64,000 nucleotides of DNA, taken from Mucilaginibacter agri. GTDB taxonomy: Bacteria; Bacteroidota; Bacteroidia; Sphingobacteriales; Sphingobacteriaceae. The DNA lies in the NCBI RefSeq assembly GCF_009928685.1, contig NZ_WWEO01000044.1, positions 620,001 to 684,000 on the forward strand. The letters run 5' to 3'. Position 1 is the stretch's first letter. Each line of letters starts with the position of its first letter. The notes beneath the pieces were generated by a model, which worked only from the letters and a program-made list of their open reading frames with translations, did not search any database and was not told where the DNA came from. This document shows, piece by piece, positions 35,451 through 42,831 of this stretch. The position numbers and the translations under genes are program-made.

Positions 35451-36791
35451 TTAAACCGCGTCAGATAACGAGCTGAACGTAAAGTCTCTGATCTTCATCG
35501 GCGGGATCATAGCGCTTTGGAACGACTCGCCACTCACCGTACGTTCTGTACGGCCGAGGGCCTCGAGGTTATTGAGCATAATTACAGGGCTCTCGTTAAA
35601 ACGGAAGTTTTTAACCGGGAATTTGATCTGACCATTTTCGATGTAAAAAGTACCATCTCGGGTTAAACCTGTGTACAGTAAAGTTTGCGGGTCAACCGGG
35701 CGAATGTACCACAGGCGGGTAACCAAAATACCTTTTTCTGTGCCTTTGATCAGGTCCTCCAAAGAGGCATCGCCACCTTCCATAATGATACCGCTAGGGC
35801 CGGGCACGGCTTTAACGCCTTTCTTCTGCGCCCAGAAACGCGAGTAAGAAAGGTTTTTGATAACACCCTTCTCAATCCAATTTACACGTTCCAATGGGCG
35901 GCCGTCTCCATTCCAGCTGGCCGTTGGCAGCCTTGGGTCTTGTGGGTCTGAGTAGATATTCACTCTCTCGTCTACCAGTTTTTCGCCCAATTTTGTACCG
36001 CCACCGGCTTTGCTTAAAAAGCTACGGCCTTCGTCGGCGCTACGGGCATCAAGTGCACCATAAAGGTTTTCTAACAATACAATACCAGCAGCAGGCTCCA
36101 ATATTACCGTGTATTTACCTGGCTCAATTGCCTTTGCAGTTACCGATCCGTTGGCTTTTTGGGCTGCAACCTTGGTAAGCTTCAGCGTATCCATATCGTT
36201 AAAATCCTCGTAATCTCTGGAAGCATAGCCTGAGCCTTTACCATCTGCACTACGCAGGGTTACCGAGAAATTGATATCGCTGTACTTGTTATAAGCAAAC
36301 AACCCATGCGAATTCATCATAGCAGCAAAACTGCCTGTGTTTTGCAAAAAGCCGGCGGCTGTTAGGTTAGCATCTTTAGCTACCTGTAAACTTTGCGCCA
36401 CCATATCGGTACGCTTTTTAGGCTCCATTTCGGCCGTTTTTTGATCGAATAATTTCGGATTATCTGCCGAGTAGGTTTGTGGACCTAAAAACGGAACATA
36501 CTCCGGGTTCTCAGGTGCTAATTGCGCTAACTCTTCCGAGCGACGAACGGCTTTTTCTAACGAAGCATCGTCGTACTCGTTAATAGTTGCTACTCCTAGT
36601 TTTTTGCCAAATGCTGATGATACTACGAGACTGGTTTGACTGATTGCCCCGCTTGTTGAAACCGAGTTGCGTGCGTAGCGAATGTTGCCGCTATCCGAAC
36701 CGTTAAGATTAATCTCGCACTCGTCGGCCTTCGAAAAGCTCAGTGCTTTTTTCATTAAAGCTTGTGCTTCTTCCTGACTTAATATAGCCAT
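35451..36791 (-). CDS. pmbA: PmbA/TldE-family protein C
   Basis: TldE-type subunit of about 446 residues with no HExxxH motif. The start is the ATG at 36791 (MAILSQEEAQALMKKAL), aligned with the starts of the other two paralogues. An upstream in-frame ATG at 36836 would overlap tldD C and is less likely. It lies 7 nt downstream of tldD C. It shares long near-identical DNA with the other pmbA copies, especially the last 200 bases (PVIMLNNLEALGRTERTVS to the end). Confidence 0.9.
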   Translation of the reverse strand: MAILSQEEAQALMKKALSFSKADECEINLNGSDSGNIRYARNSVSTSGAISQTSLVVSSAFGKKLGVATINEYDDASLEKAVRRSEELAQLAPENPEYVPFLGPQTYSADNPKLFDQKTAEMEPKKRTDMVAQSLQVAKDANLTAAGFLQNTGSFAAMMNSHGLFAYNKYSDINFSVTLRSADGKGSGYASRDYEDFNDMDTLKLTKVAAQKANGSVTAKAIEPGKYTVILEPAAGIVLLENLYGALDARSADEGRSFLSKAGGGTKLGEKLVDERVNIYSDPQDPRLPTASWNGDGRPLERVNWIEKGVIKNLSYSRFWAQKKGVKAVPGPSGIIMEGGDASLEDLIKGTEKGILVTRLWYIRPVDPQTLLYTGLTRDGTFYIENGQIKFPVKNFRFNESPVIMLNNLEALGRTERTVSGESFQSAMIPPMKIRDFTFSSLSDAV

Positions 36792-36798
36792 AATATTT

Positions 36799-38439
36799 TT
36801 AGATTTTTCTTGCTGTGTTGATGATATTAACTCCATTAAAACGTGCTGTAGACGATCCGTGCGACACGGCGCTTACCTGCTCGGGCTGGCCTTTGCCATC
36901 GAAGAACGAACCACCTAAACGGTAATCGCTCTTGTCGCAAACGGCCACGCACGAATTCCAGAACTCCTGGGTATTTGATTGATAAGCCACGTCGTTAAGC
37001 ATACCTACTATCTTGCCGTTTTTAACCTCATAGTAAAGCTGGCCGCTAAACTGGAAGTTGTAACGCTGCTGATCTATAGAGAACGAGCTATCGCCTACAA
37101 TGTAGATACCCTTCTCCACGTTTTTGATCATGTCTGATGGTGTAAGCGGTGCTTTACCCGGCTGCAGCGAAACGTTAGGCATGCGCTGAAACTGTACATC
37201 GCTCCAAGCGTCGGCATAGCAGCAACCTTGCGAAGCATTAAGCCCAATGATATGCGCCTGATCGCGGATGGTTTGGTAGTTAACCAGGATACCGTCTTTA
37301 ATAATATCCCATTGGCCGCATTTAACTCCTTCATCGTCGTAACCTACTGCACCAAGCGAGCCCGGCTGCAACTTATCGGCCACGATGTTTACGTTTTTGC
37401 TACCGAAGTTAAACTTGCCCGATTTCCATTTATCCAGCGTTAGGAAACTGGTACCGGCAAAGTTGGCCTCATAGCCCAGCACGCGGTCTAATTCAGATGG
37501 GTGGCCAACCGATTCGTGGATGGTTAACCAAAGGTTACTTGGATCAAGAATCAGGTCATACTTACCAGCTTCTACTGATTTTGCCGCCATTTTTTCGCCG
37601 CCTTGTTTACCTGCAAAGCCAGCGTCTTCGATCATATCGTAGCTGTTACGATAAAGCGTGGTTGGCATACCGGTAATTTTGTCGGCTGCTTTAGGTATAA
37701 GATATTCATAACCCATACCACGTGGCGAACTTAACGCATTCCGCGTTTCGAACTTACCTGTCTTTGGATCTATTTTGGTTGCAAAAAAAGTAGGCCAAAT
37801 ACGGTGTACATCCTGATCGATATACGACCCATCGGTTGATGCAAAGTATTTTTGCTCATTTACAGAAAAAATGATCGAAGTAATATAGTTTGAACCGGCC
37901 TTCATGGCGGTATCGTTTACCTTTAATAACAGATCTACTTTATCTTTAATTGGCACCTCGAAAGCATTTTTCTCAATCGGGGTTTTCCAGCTTACCTCGC
38001 CATATCCTTTTTGGGGTGCCAGCTGTACCGGCTCTGTCTGGATACGTGCGTTTTCTTTAGCAATAGCCACCGCTGCGGCCGCTGCTTTGGCAATACTGTC
38101 GGTATCTAATTTATCTGTTGCGGCAAAGCCCCAGCAGCCGTTTGCCAACACACGAATACCCATGCCGTAACTTTCGGTGTTCACTACGTTCTGCACTTTT
38201 TCTTCGCGGGTTACCACAAACTGACGCAGGTAGCGACCGATACGAACATCGGTGTAAGTAGCGCCTTTAGAGCGTGCCGCGTTTAAGGCAACATCGGCCA
38301 TGCGCTTTTTAAGCGCAACATCCACACCACCCTGCAAAGCTGCTTCAACAGATATAGGCGAACCTATAACTGGTATCCCCTTCAGCATAGCACCTCCAAT
38401 GCCCATGCCGGTTAGATAAAGGAAATTTTTTCTGTTCAA
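36799..38439 (-). CDS. tldD: TldD-family metalloprotease C, Tat-like N-terminus
   Basis: The 546-residue TldD-type protease has HESVGH as the metal motif, YDDEGVKCGQWD downstream, and the Asp-containing FFDGKGQP near the C-terminus. The TTG start at 38439 gives MNRKNFLYLTGMGIGGAML, a Tat-like N-terminus with one arginine of the twin pair replaced by Asn. It is paired with pmbA C. The upstream gap of 276 nt to tldD B carries a decayed four-helix-bundle fragment. Confidence 0.9.
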   Translation of the reverse strand: MNRKNFLYLTGMGIGGAMLKGIPVIGSPISVEAALQGGVDVALKKRMADVALNAARSKGATYTDVRIGRYLRQFVVTREEKVQNVVNTESYGMGIRVLANGCWGFAATDKLDTDSIAKAAAAAVAIAKENARIQTEPVQLAPQKGYGEVSWKTPIEKNAFEVPIKDKVDLLLKVNDTAMKAGSNYITSIIFSVNEQKYFASTDGSYIDQDVHRIWPTFFATKIDPKTGKFETRNALSSPRGMGYEYLIPKAADKITGMPTTLYRNSYDMIEDAGFAGKQGGEKMAAKSVEAGKYDLILDPSNLWLTIHESVGHPSELDRVLGYEANFAGTSFLTLDKWKSGKFNFGSKNVNIVADKLQPGSLGAVGYDDEGVKCGQWDIIKDGILVNYQTIRDQAHIIGLNASQGCCYADAWSDVQFQRMPNVSLQPGKAPLTPSDMIKNVEKGIYIVGDSSFSIDQQRYNFQFSGQLYYEVKNGKIVGMLNDVAYQSNTQEFWNSCVAVCDKSDYRLGGSFFDGKGQPEQVSAVSHGSSTARFNGVNIINTARKI

Positions 38440-38450
38440 AGTAATAAGAG

Positions 38451-38712
38451 TTTTAGTTAATCTATTTAGTTGACTAAGTTGGATTAGGTTGAATTGTTGA
38501 TTAAGTTATGGTATTCGTATTAATTAGACACCATCAGGCGTTAAATTGTTACGGCTTTTTTGGTTTTTAGATATGATATATAACCATTTAGCATTCGCAT
38601 GCATTTATCAAGCTCCGCCTCCATTTCCTGGAGCCTTTCTTTGGATATCAACTAACTAAATAAACAACCTAACAAAATCAACTTACTCCAACTTATTCAA
38701 CTCAATCAACCC
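38451..38712. repeat. Phrase-like inverted arms flanking a gene remnant
   Basis: The left arm, about 38451-38505, reads as words such as GTTGACTAAGTTGGATTAGG and GATTAAGTT. The right arm, about 38649-38712, has inverted counterparts (AACTAACTAAATAAACAACC, TCAACTTACTCC, CAATCAACC). Between them lies a fragment of a four-helix-bundle protein gene (38541-38651). The whole block occupies the gap between tldD C and tldD B. Confidence 0.7.
38541..38651 (-). pseudogene. C-terminal remnant of a four-helix-bundle (23S rRNA IVS/S23-type) protein
   Basis: Minus-strand codons from a TTG at 38651 to TAA at 38541 encode 36 residues, including SKERLQEMEAELDKCMRMLN and GYISYLKTKK. This matches the typical end of the four-helix-bundle family (pattern K-E-x4-L-x6-[ED]-x3-MLNGLIxYLK). 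A stop codon directly precedes the fragment and there is no room for the usual 115-125-residue protein, so it is a relic. Family recall, not an alignment, supports the identification. Confidence 0.65.
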
Positions 38713-38715
38713 AAA

Positions 38716-40350
38716 CTAAATTTTTCGGGAAGTATTAATCACATTCACCTTATCAAACTTAGCTGTAGAACATCCGTGCGATACAGCACTTACTTGCTGT
38801 GGCTGGCCTTTACCGTCGAAGAAGGAACCTCCTAAACGGTAGTCGCTGGCATCGCAGATGGCAGAGCAGGAGTTCCAGAATTCCTGGGTATTGGCCTGAT
38901 AGGCTGCACCGCTTACCATGCCTGCAATTTTACCGTCTTTAATTTCATAACAAAGCTGACTGCTAAACTGAAAGTTATAACGCTGCTGATCTATTGAGTA
39001 AGAATTACGGCCGAACATATACAGGCCTTTCTCAGTATTTTTAATCAATTCGGCAGGAGAAAGCTTGGCTTTGCCGGGTTGCAGGCTAACATTCGGCATA
39101 CGTTGAAACTGCACATCGTCCCAGCTTTGGGCATAGCAGCAGCCTTGTGAGGCGTTTAGCCCTAAGATATGCGCTTGATCGCGGATGGTTTGGTAGTTAA
39201 CTAAAACACCATCCTTAATCAAATCCCACTTGCCGCATTTAACACCTTCATCATCGTAGCCAACGGTAGCTAAACCTCCCGGCTGCAGTTTATCGCCCAC
39301 AAAGTTTACAATGTTACTACCGAAGTTAAATTTGCCCGATTTCCATTTATCCAGCGTTAAGAAACTGGTACCGGCAAAGTTGGCCTCATAGCCTAACACC
39401 CGGTCTAACTCTGTTGGGTGACCAACGGATTCGTGGATGGTAAGGAACAGGTTGGTTGGGTCTAATATCAGGTCGTATTTTCCTGGCTCTATCGGTTTGG
39501 CTTTAAGCTTTTCTTCGAGTTGAGCGGTGGCGGTTTTGGCATCCTCAATCATATCGAACCGGGTGCGATATATCGGGAATATACCATTTAATACAGTTGA
39601 TTTATCAGGGATCAGATACTCATAACCCATGCCCATCGGTGCACCTAATGAATTACGGGTTTCAAATTTACCGCTCTTTGAGTCTGTTTTAGTTATGGTG
39701 AAGTTTGGCCAGATGCGGTGGATATCCTGATCGATATACGATCCATCAGTAGAGGCAAAATATTTTTGCTCGTTGATCATAAACAACGAATTATTAACAA
39801 AGCTTGCCCCTGCGGAAAGCGCCGCGTTGTTGGCAGCCAACAGCAGGTCTACTTTCTCTTTTATGGGTATTTCAAAGGCGTTCTTTTCTATCGGGGTTTT
39901 CCAGCTTACCTCGCCATAACCCTTTTGTGGGGCGAGTTGCACGGGTTCGCTTAAAAGCTTGGCATTGTCTTTGGCAATACGCACGGCAAGGTCGGCAGCA
40001 CGGGCAATACCATCGTTATCCATTTTGTCGGTGGCGGCAAAGCCCCAGCAGCCATCGGCCAGCACACGCACGCCCATACCGTAGCTTTCGGTATTGGCTA
40101 TATTTTGCACCCGGGTTTCGCGGGTTACTATTGATTGATTAAGATAACGACCAATGCGTACATCGGCATAAGTAGCTCCTTTTGATTTTGCGGCGTTTAG
40201 GGCAACATCGGCCATACGCTTTTTAGCAGCAACATCAGCCGCTTGCAAGGCCGCTTCGGGATGTATTGGCGAACCGATAACAGGGATGTTTGGAAACATG
40301 GCTGCACCCAAGCCCATCCCGCTTAAATAGAGGAAGTCTTTTCTTTTCAA
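38716..40350 (-). CDS. tldD: TldD-family metalloprotease B, orphan without pmbA partner
   Basis: The 544-residue TldD-type protease has HESVGH, YDDEGVKCGKWD and FFDGKGQP. The TTG start at 40350 gives MKRKDFLYLSGMGLGAAMF. Unlike the other three copies it is not followed by a pmbA gene; instead there is a repeat block with a relic gene, then tldD C. It may pair with a PmbA from a neighbouring pair, act as a homodimer, or be a relic of a former pair. The coding frame is intact. Confidence 0.9.
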   Translation of the reverse strand: MKRKDFLYLSGMGLGAAMFPNIPVIGSPIHPEAALQAADVAAKKRMADVALNAAKSKGATYADVRIGRYLNQSIVTRETRVQNIANTESYGMGVRVLADGCWGFAATDKMDNDGIARAADLAVRIAKDNAKLLSEPVQLAPQKGYGEVSWKTPIEKNAFEIPIKEKVDLLLAANNAALSAGASFVNNSLFMINEQKYFASTDGSYIDQDIHRIWPNFTITKTDSKSGKFETRNSLGAPMGMGYEYLIPDKSTVLNGIFPIYRTRFDMIEDAKTATAQLEEKLKAKPIEPGKYDLILDPTNLFLTIHESVGHPTELDRVLGYEANFAGTSFLTLDKWKSGKFNFGSNIVNFVGDKLQPGGLATVGYDDEGVKCGKWDLIKDGVLVNYQTIRDQAHILGLNASQGCCYAQSWDDVQFQRMPNVSLQPGKAKLSPAELIKNTEKGLYMFGRNSYSIDQQRYNFQFSSQLCYEIKDGKIAGMVSGAAYQANTQEFWNSCSAICDASDYRLGGSFFDGKGQPQQVSAVSHGCSTAKFDKVNVINTSRKI

Positions 40351-40435
40351 GGCAATAGTTTTAAGAGCCTAATATAGCTGAAAAAGAGGCGGGAGACAAA
40401 GTTTAGAGACAAGAATCGAGAAACTCAAAGACTTT

Positions 40436-40514
40436 TGTCATCTCGAACGATAGTGAGAGATATTGTACCGTTTATAAGTCTTTCGCAGAAGATTTCTCCT
40501 ACGTCGAAATGACA
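40436..40514. repeat. Imperfect inverted repeat of the TGTCAT...ATGACA class
   Basis: TGTCATCTCGAACGATAGTG at 40436 pairs imperfectly with TCGAAATGACA ending at 40514, with inner AGAGATATT / AGATTTCTCCT. It is preceded by phrase words (AGACAAGAATCGAGAAACTC, 40407-40426) and followed by a G/C-run palindrome CTCTCCTTCGGAGAGAGC (about 40533-40550). Confidence 0.7.
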
Positions 40515-40562
40515 AAAATTTCTTATTCCTCCCTCTCCTTCGGAGAGAGCTGGGGAGAGGTT

Positions 40563-41297
40563 TTAATTAAAGATCGAAGTCTTCACTCTTTCTTCGGGAC
40601 TGAGTTTAATAAACTCTTTGTAGCATTTGCTAATATAGGCAGCAAGATTAAACTCCTCACTGGTGAAAGTTTCGATATCAGGCGAATAACGCATCACAAA
40701 ACTATGCAGTTCCTGGTCTTTCAACGGAACGTATTTTTCTATGCTTTCTTTACTGAAGGCCTGCTGAATTTCCGCGGTTATCTTATCGTTTTTATCTTGC
40801 TGTTCTTTCTTTTTTGCGTCGTTCTCTGTCTTTTTGTTCGACCAGATACGCAGGTTTACGCCACCCTTTATAGCACCAGAAGCACCGGGACGGTCTACGT
40901 CGCGCTGGTAGTTCATGGTTTGATTATGGTATTGGGGATCTTTTTGTTTTTGCATAATGGACGGGTTTACCGTACCCGCCCCGTTAATTTTCACCTCGTT
41001 CAACATGTGCTGAATGGGGTCCATAAAAATCTCACGCACCTTTAAATCGATTACTACTACGGTATCCGGCGCATAGCCGAAGCCCGAGAAAACAAGCAAA
41101 TCATTAACCTTGGCTGTAATGCTAAAGCGGCCTTGTTTATCGGTAGTTGCGCGGTATTTTCCATTAAGATTAAGGATGCTGATATTGGGCAAAGCAACAT
41201 GGGTTTTGTTTTCATAAACAATACCATCCTGGGTATGCTGTGCGTAAGCAAAAGAGGCTAACAGCGAGAAAATCAATACAAAACACCAACGGCACAT
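40563..41297 (-). CDS. Secreted protein with carboxypeptidase-regulatory-like domain
   Basis: The 244-residue protein has a signal peptide (MCRWCFVLIFSLLASFAYAQ). Its N-terminal domain, about 20-115, is of CarboxypepD_reg-like type (QDGIVYENKTHVALPNISI, KYRATTDKQGRFSITAKVND, LVFSGFGY). A highly charged region (KKTENDAKKKEQQDKNDK) and an unclassified helical C-terminus follow. It lies between tldD B and pmbA A, bounded by repeats and a terminator, so it is within the array. It may be a cell-surface protein processed or used by the TldD system; that is a guess from position only. Confidence 0.8.
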   Translation of the reverse strand: MCRWCFVLIFSLLASFAYAQHTQDGIVYENKTHVALPNISILNLNGKYRATTDKQGRFSITAKVNDLLVFSGFGYAPDTVVVIDLKVREIFMDPIQHMLNEVKINGAGTVNPSIMQKQKDPQYHNQTMNYQRDVDRPGASGAIKGGVNLRIWSNKKTENDAKKKEQQDKNDKITAEIQQAFSKESIEKYVPLKDQELHSFVMRYSPDIETFTSEEFNLAAYISKCYKEFIKLSPEERVKTSIFN

Positions 41298-41356
41298 CTT
41301 ACAAATTTAAGAAATTTGCCTTAGGTTGAAGTTAAAAAATGTTAAATAACCCTTTA

Positions 41357-41492
41357 AGAGAGTCAAGAATCGAGAGCCAGGAATCAAGACTATATTTCAC
41401 AAAAAAAGCCCTCTCCATATGGAGAGGGCTTACTATAATTAGAATCAATGCAGTTTTTGTCCCGACTCTTGATCCCTGATTCTTGACTCTCT
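41357..41492. repeat. Phrase-like inverted arms around a terminator hairpin
   Basis: The left arm (41357-41391) consists of AGAGAGTCAAGAATCGAGAG and CCAGGAATCAAGACT; the right arm (41462-41492) of CGACTCTTGATCCCTG and ATTCTTGACTCTCT, roughly their reverse complement. A perfect hairpin (41407-41430) lies in the middle. This is the clearest paired example of the phrase class in the window. Confidence 0.8.
41401..41430 (-). terminator. Intrinsic terminator after pmbA A
   Basis: The 24-base palindrome AGCCCTCTCCAT/ATGGAGAGGGCT at 41407-41430 is followed, on the minus strand, by a T run (plus-strand A run at 41401-41407). It ends the tldD-A/pmbA-A unit. Confidence 0.85.
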
Positions 41493-41494
41493 AA

Positions 41495-42826
41495 TTACAC
41501 TGCGTCTGACAACGAAGTAAACGTAAAGTCCCTGATCTTCATTGGCGGGATGAGGTAACTGCGGTAGCTTTCTACGCTGATGGTACGCTCTGGCTTACCT
41601 AAGGCTTCCACATTGTTCAGCATAATTACCGGGCTCTCGTTAAAACGGAAGTTTTTAACCGGGAATTTGATCTGGCCGTTCTCGATATAAAACGTACCAT
41701 CACGGGTAAGTCCGGTTAGCAGTAGTGATTGAGGGTCAACCATGCGGATATACCACAGGCGCGATACCAGAATACCACGCTCGGTACTCTTGATCATTTC
41801 TTCCAGGCTGGTTGTGCCGCCATCCATAATGATGTTGCTTGGGCCGGGAACCGGGGTTACGCCTTTTTTCTGTGCCCAGTAACGAGAGTAACTCAGGTTT
41901 TTAACCACACCTTCTTTAATCCAGTCGGTACGTTCTAAAGGCATACCGTCACCGTTCCAGGTTGGGCCAGGTAATTCGGTATTGAATGGGTCTGAATAGA
42001 TGTTTACTTTATCATCCATCAGCTTTTCGCCCAAACGTGTACCGCCGCCTTTTTTGCTCAAAAAGCTACGGCCCTCTTCGGCGCTGCGCGCATCAAAGCG
42101 AAACATGTTCTCCAGCATATAAACTGCAGCAACAGGTTCTAATATCACGGTATATTTTCCTGGCTCAATTGCTTTAGGGCTGGCCGAGCTCAGTGCTTTT
42201 TGCGTTGCAATTTTGGTTGCGCTAGCCGTGTCCATCTTTTTAACATCGGTAAACCCACGCGCAGCATATCCGGATATAGTACCGGCAGCATTACGGGTAG
42301 TTACTGAGTAAATTACGTCGGTAGATTTATCATAGGCAAACAATCCTTTAGAGTTCATTACCGCGCTAAAGCGAGTAGTATTCTCTAAAAAGCCTGCGGC
42401 CTGCAAGTTTGCAGCTTTAGTTACATCAAGGCTTTGCCCAACCATTTCGGCGCGGCTTTCGGGCGTCATGGCTGCGGTAGCCGGATTGTAGGCTATAGAA
42501 TCTTTAAATGTTTGCGGACCAAGCATCGGCATAGTCTCCGGGTTTTCGGGAGCAAGCTGCGCAAGCTCTTCCGCGCGGCGCACTACTTTCTCTAAAGAGG
42601 CATCATCAAACTCGTTAATGGTGGCTGTTCCTGTTTTTTTACCGTAAACCGAGCTTACAGCTAAGCTAACGGTACTGATATCGCCTGCTGTTGAAACTGC
42701 GTTAAGGGCCGTGCGGATGTTACCACCGTCGTTACCTCTAAGGCTTACTTCGCACTCATCGGCTTTTGAATAACTAAGCACCTTCTTTAATAAAGCCTGT
42801 GCTTCTTCTTTACTATATATAGGCAT
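41495..42826 (-). CDS. pmbA: PmbA/TldE-family protein A
   Basis: The 443-residue TldE-type subunit lacks HExxxH. The corresponding region reads VAAVYMLENMFRFDARSAEEG, with the AAG of the other copies changed to VAAV. No signal peptide (MPIYSKEEAQALLKKVLS). It follows tldD A with a 5-nt gap and precedes a strong terminator. The C-terminus MKIRDFTFTSLSDAV is the same as in the other two copies, and the DNA is nearly identical there. Confidence 0.9.
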   Translation of the reverse strand: MPIYSKEEAQALLKKVLSYSKADECEVSLRGNDGGNIRTALNAVSTAGDISTVSLAVSSVYGKKTGTATINEFDDASLEKVVRRAEELAQLAPENPETMPMLGPQTFKDSIAYNPATAAMTPESRAEMVGQSLDVTKAANLQAAGFLENTTRFSAVMNSKGLFAYDKSTDVIYSVTTRNAAGTISGYAARGFTDVKKMDTASATKIATQKALSSASPKAIEPGKYTVILEPVAAVYMLENMFRFDARSAEEGRSFLSKKGGGTRLGEKLMDDKVNIYSDPFNTELPGPTWNGDGMPLERTDWIKEGVVKNLSYSRYWAQKKGVTPVPGPSNIIMDGGTTSLEEMIKSTERGILVSRLWYIRMVDPQSLLLTGLTRDGTFYIENGQIKFPVKNFRFNESPVIMLNNVEALGKPERTISVESYRSYLIPPMKIRDFTFTSLSDAV

Positions 42827-42831
42827 ATTAA

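Noticed and set aside
38460..40560. RiPP precursor peptide as substrate of the TldD array in the gaps 38440-38715 and 40351-40562
   Set aside because: The gaps hold only repeats and the four-helix relic; I found no short open frame with a leader-like sequence and start signal.
41414..41493. Possible CRISPR-like structure from repeated AAGAATCGAG/AATCAAGA words
   Set aside because: The words are variable, overlap or are inverted, and there are no regular spacers or cas genes.
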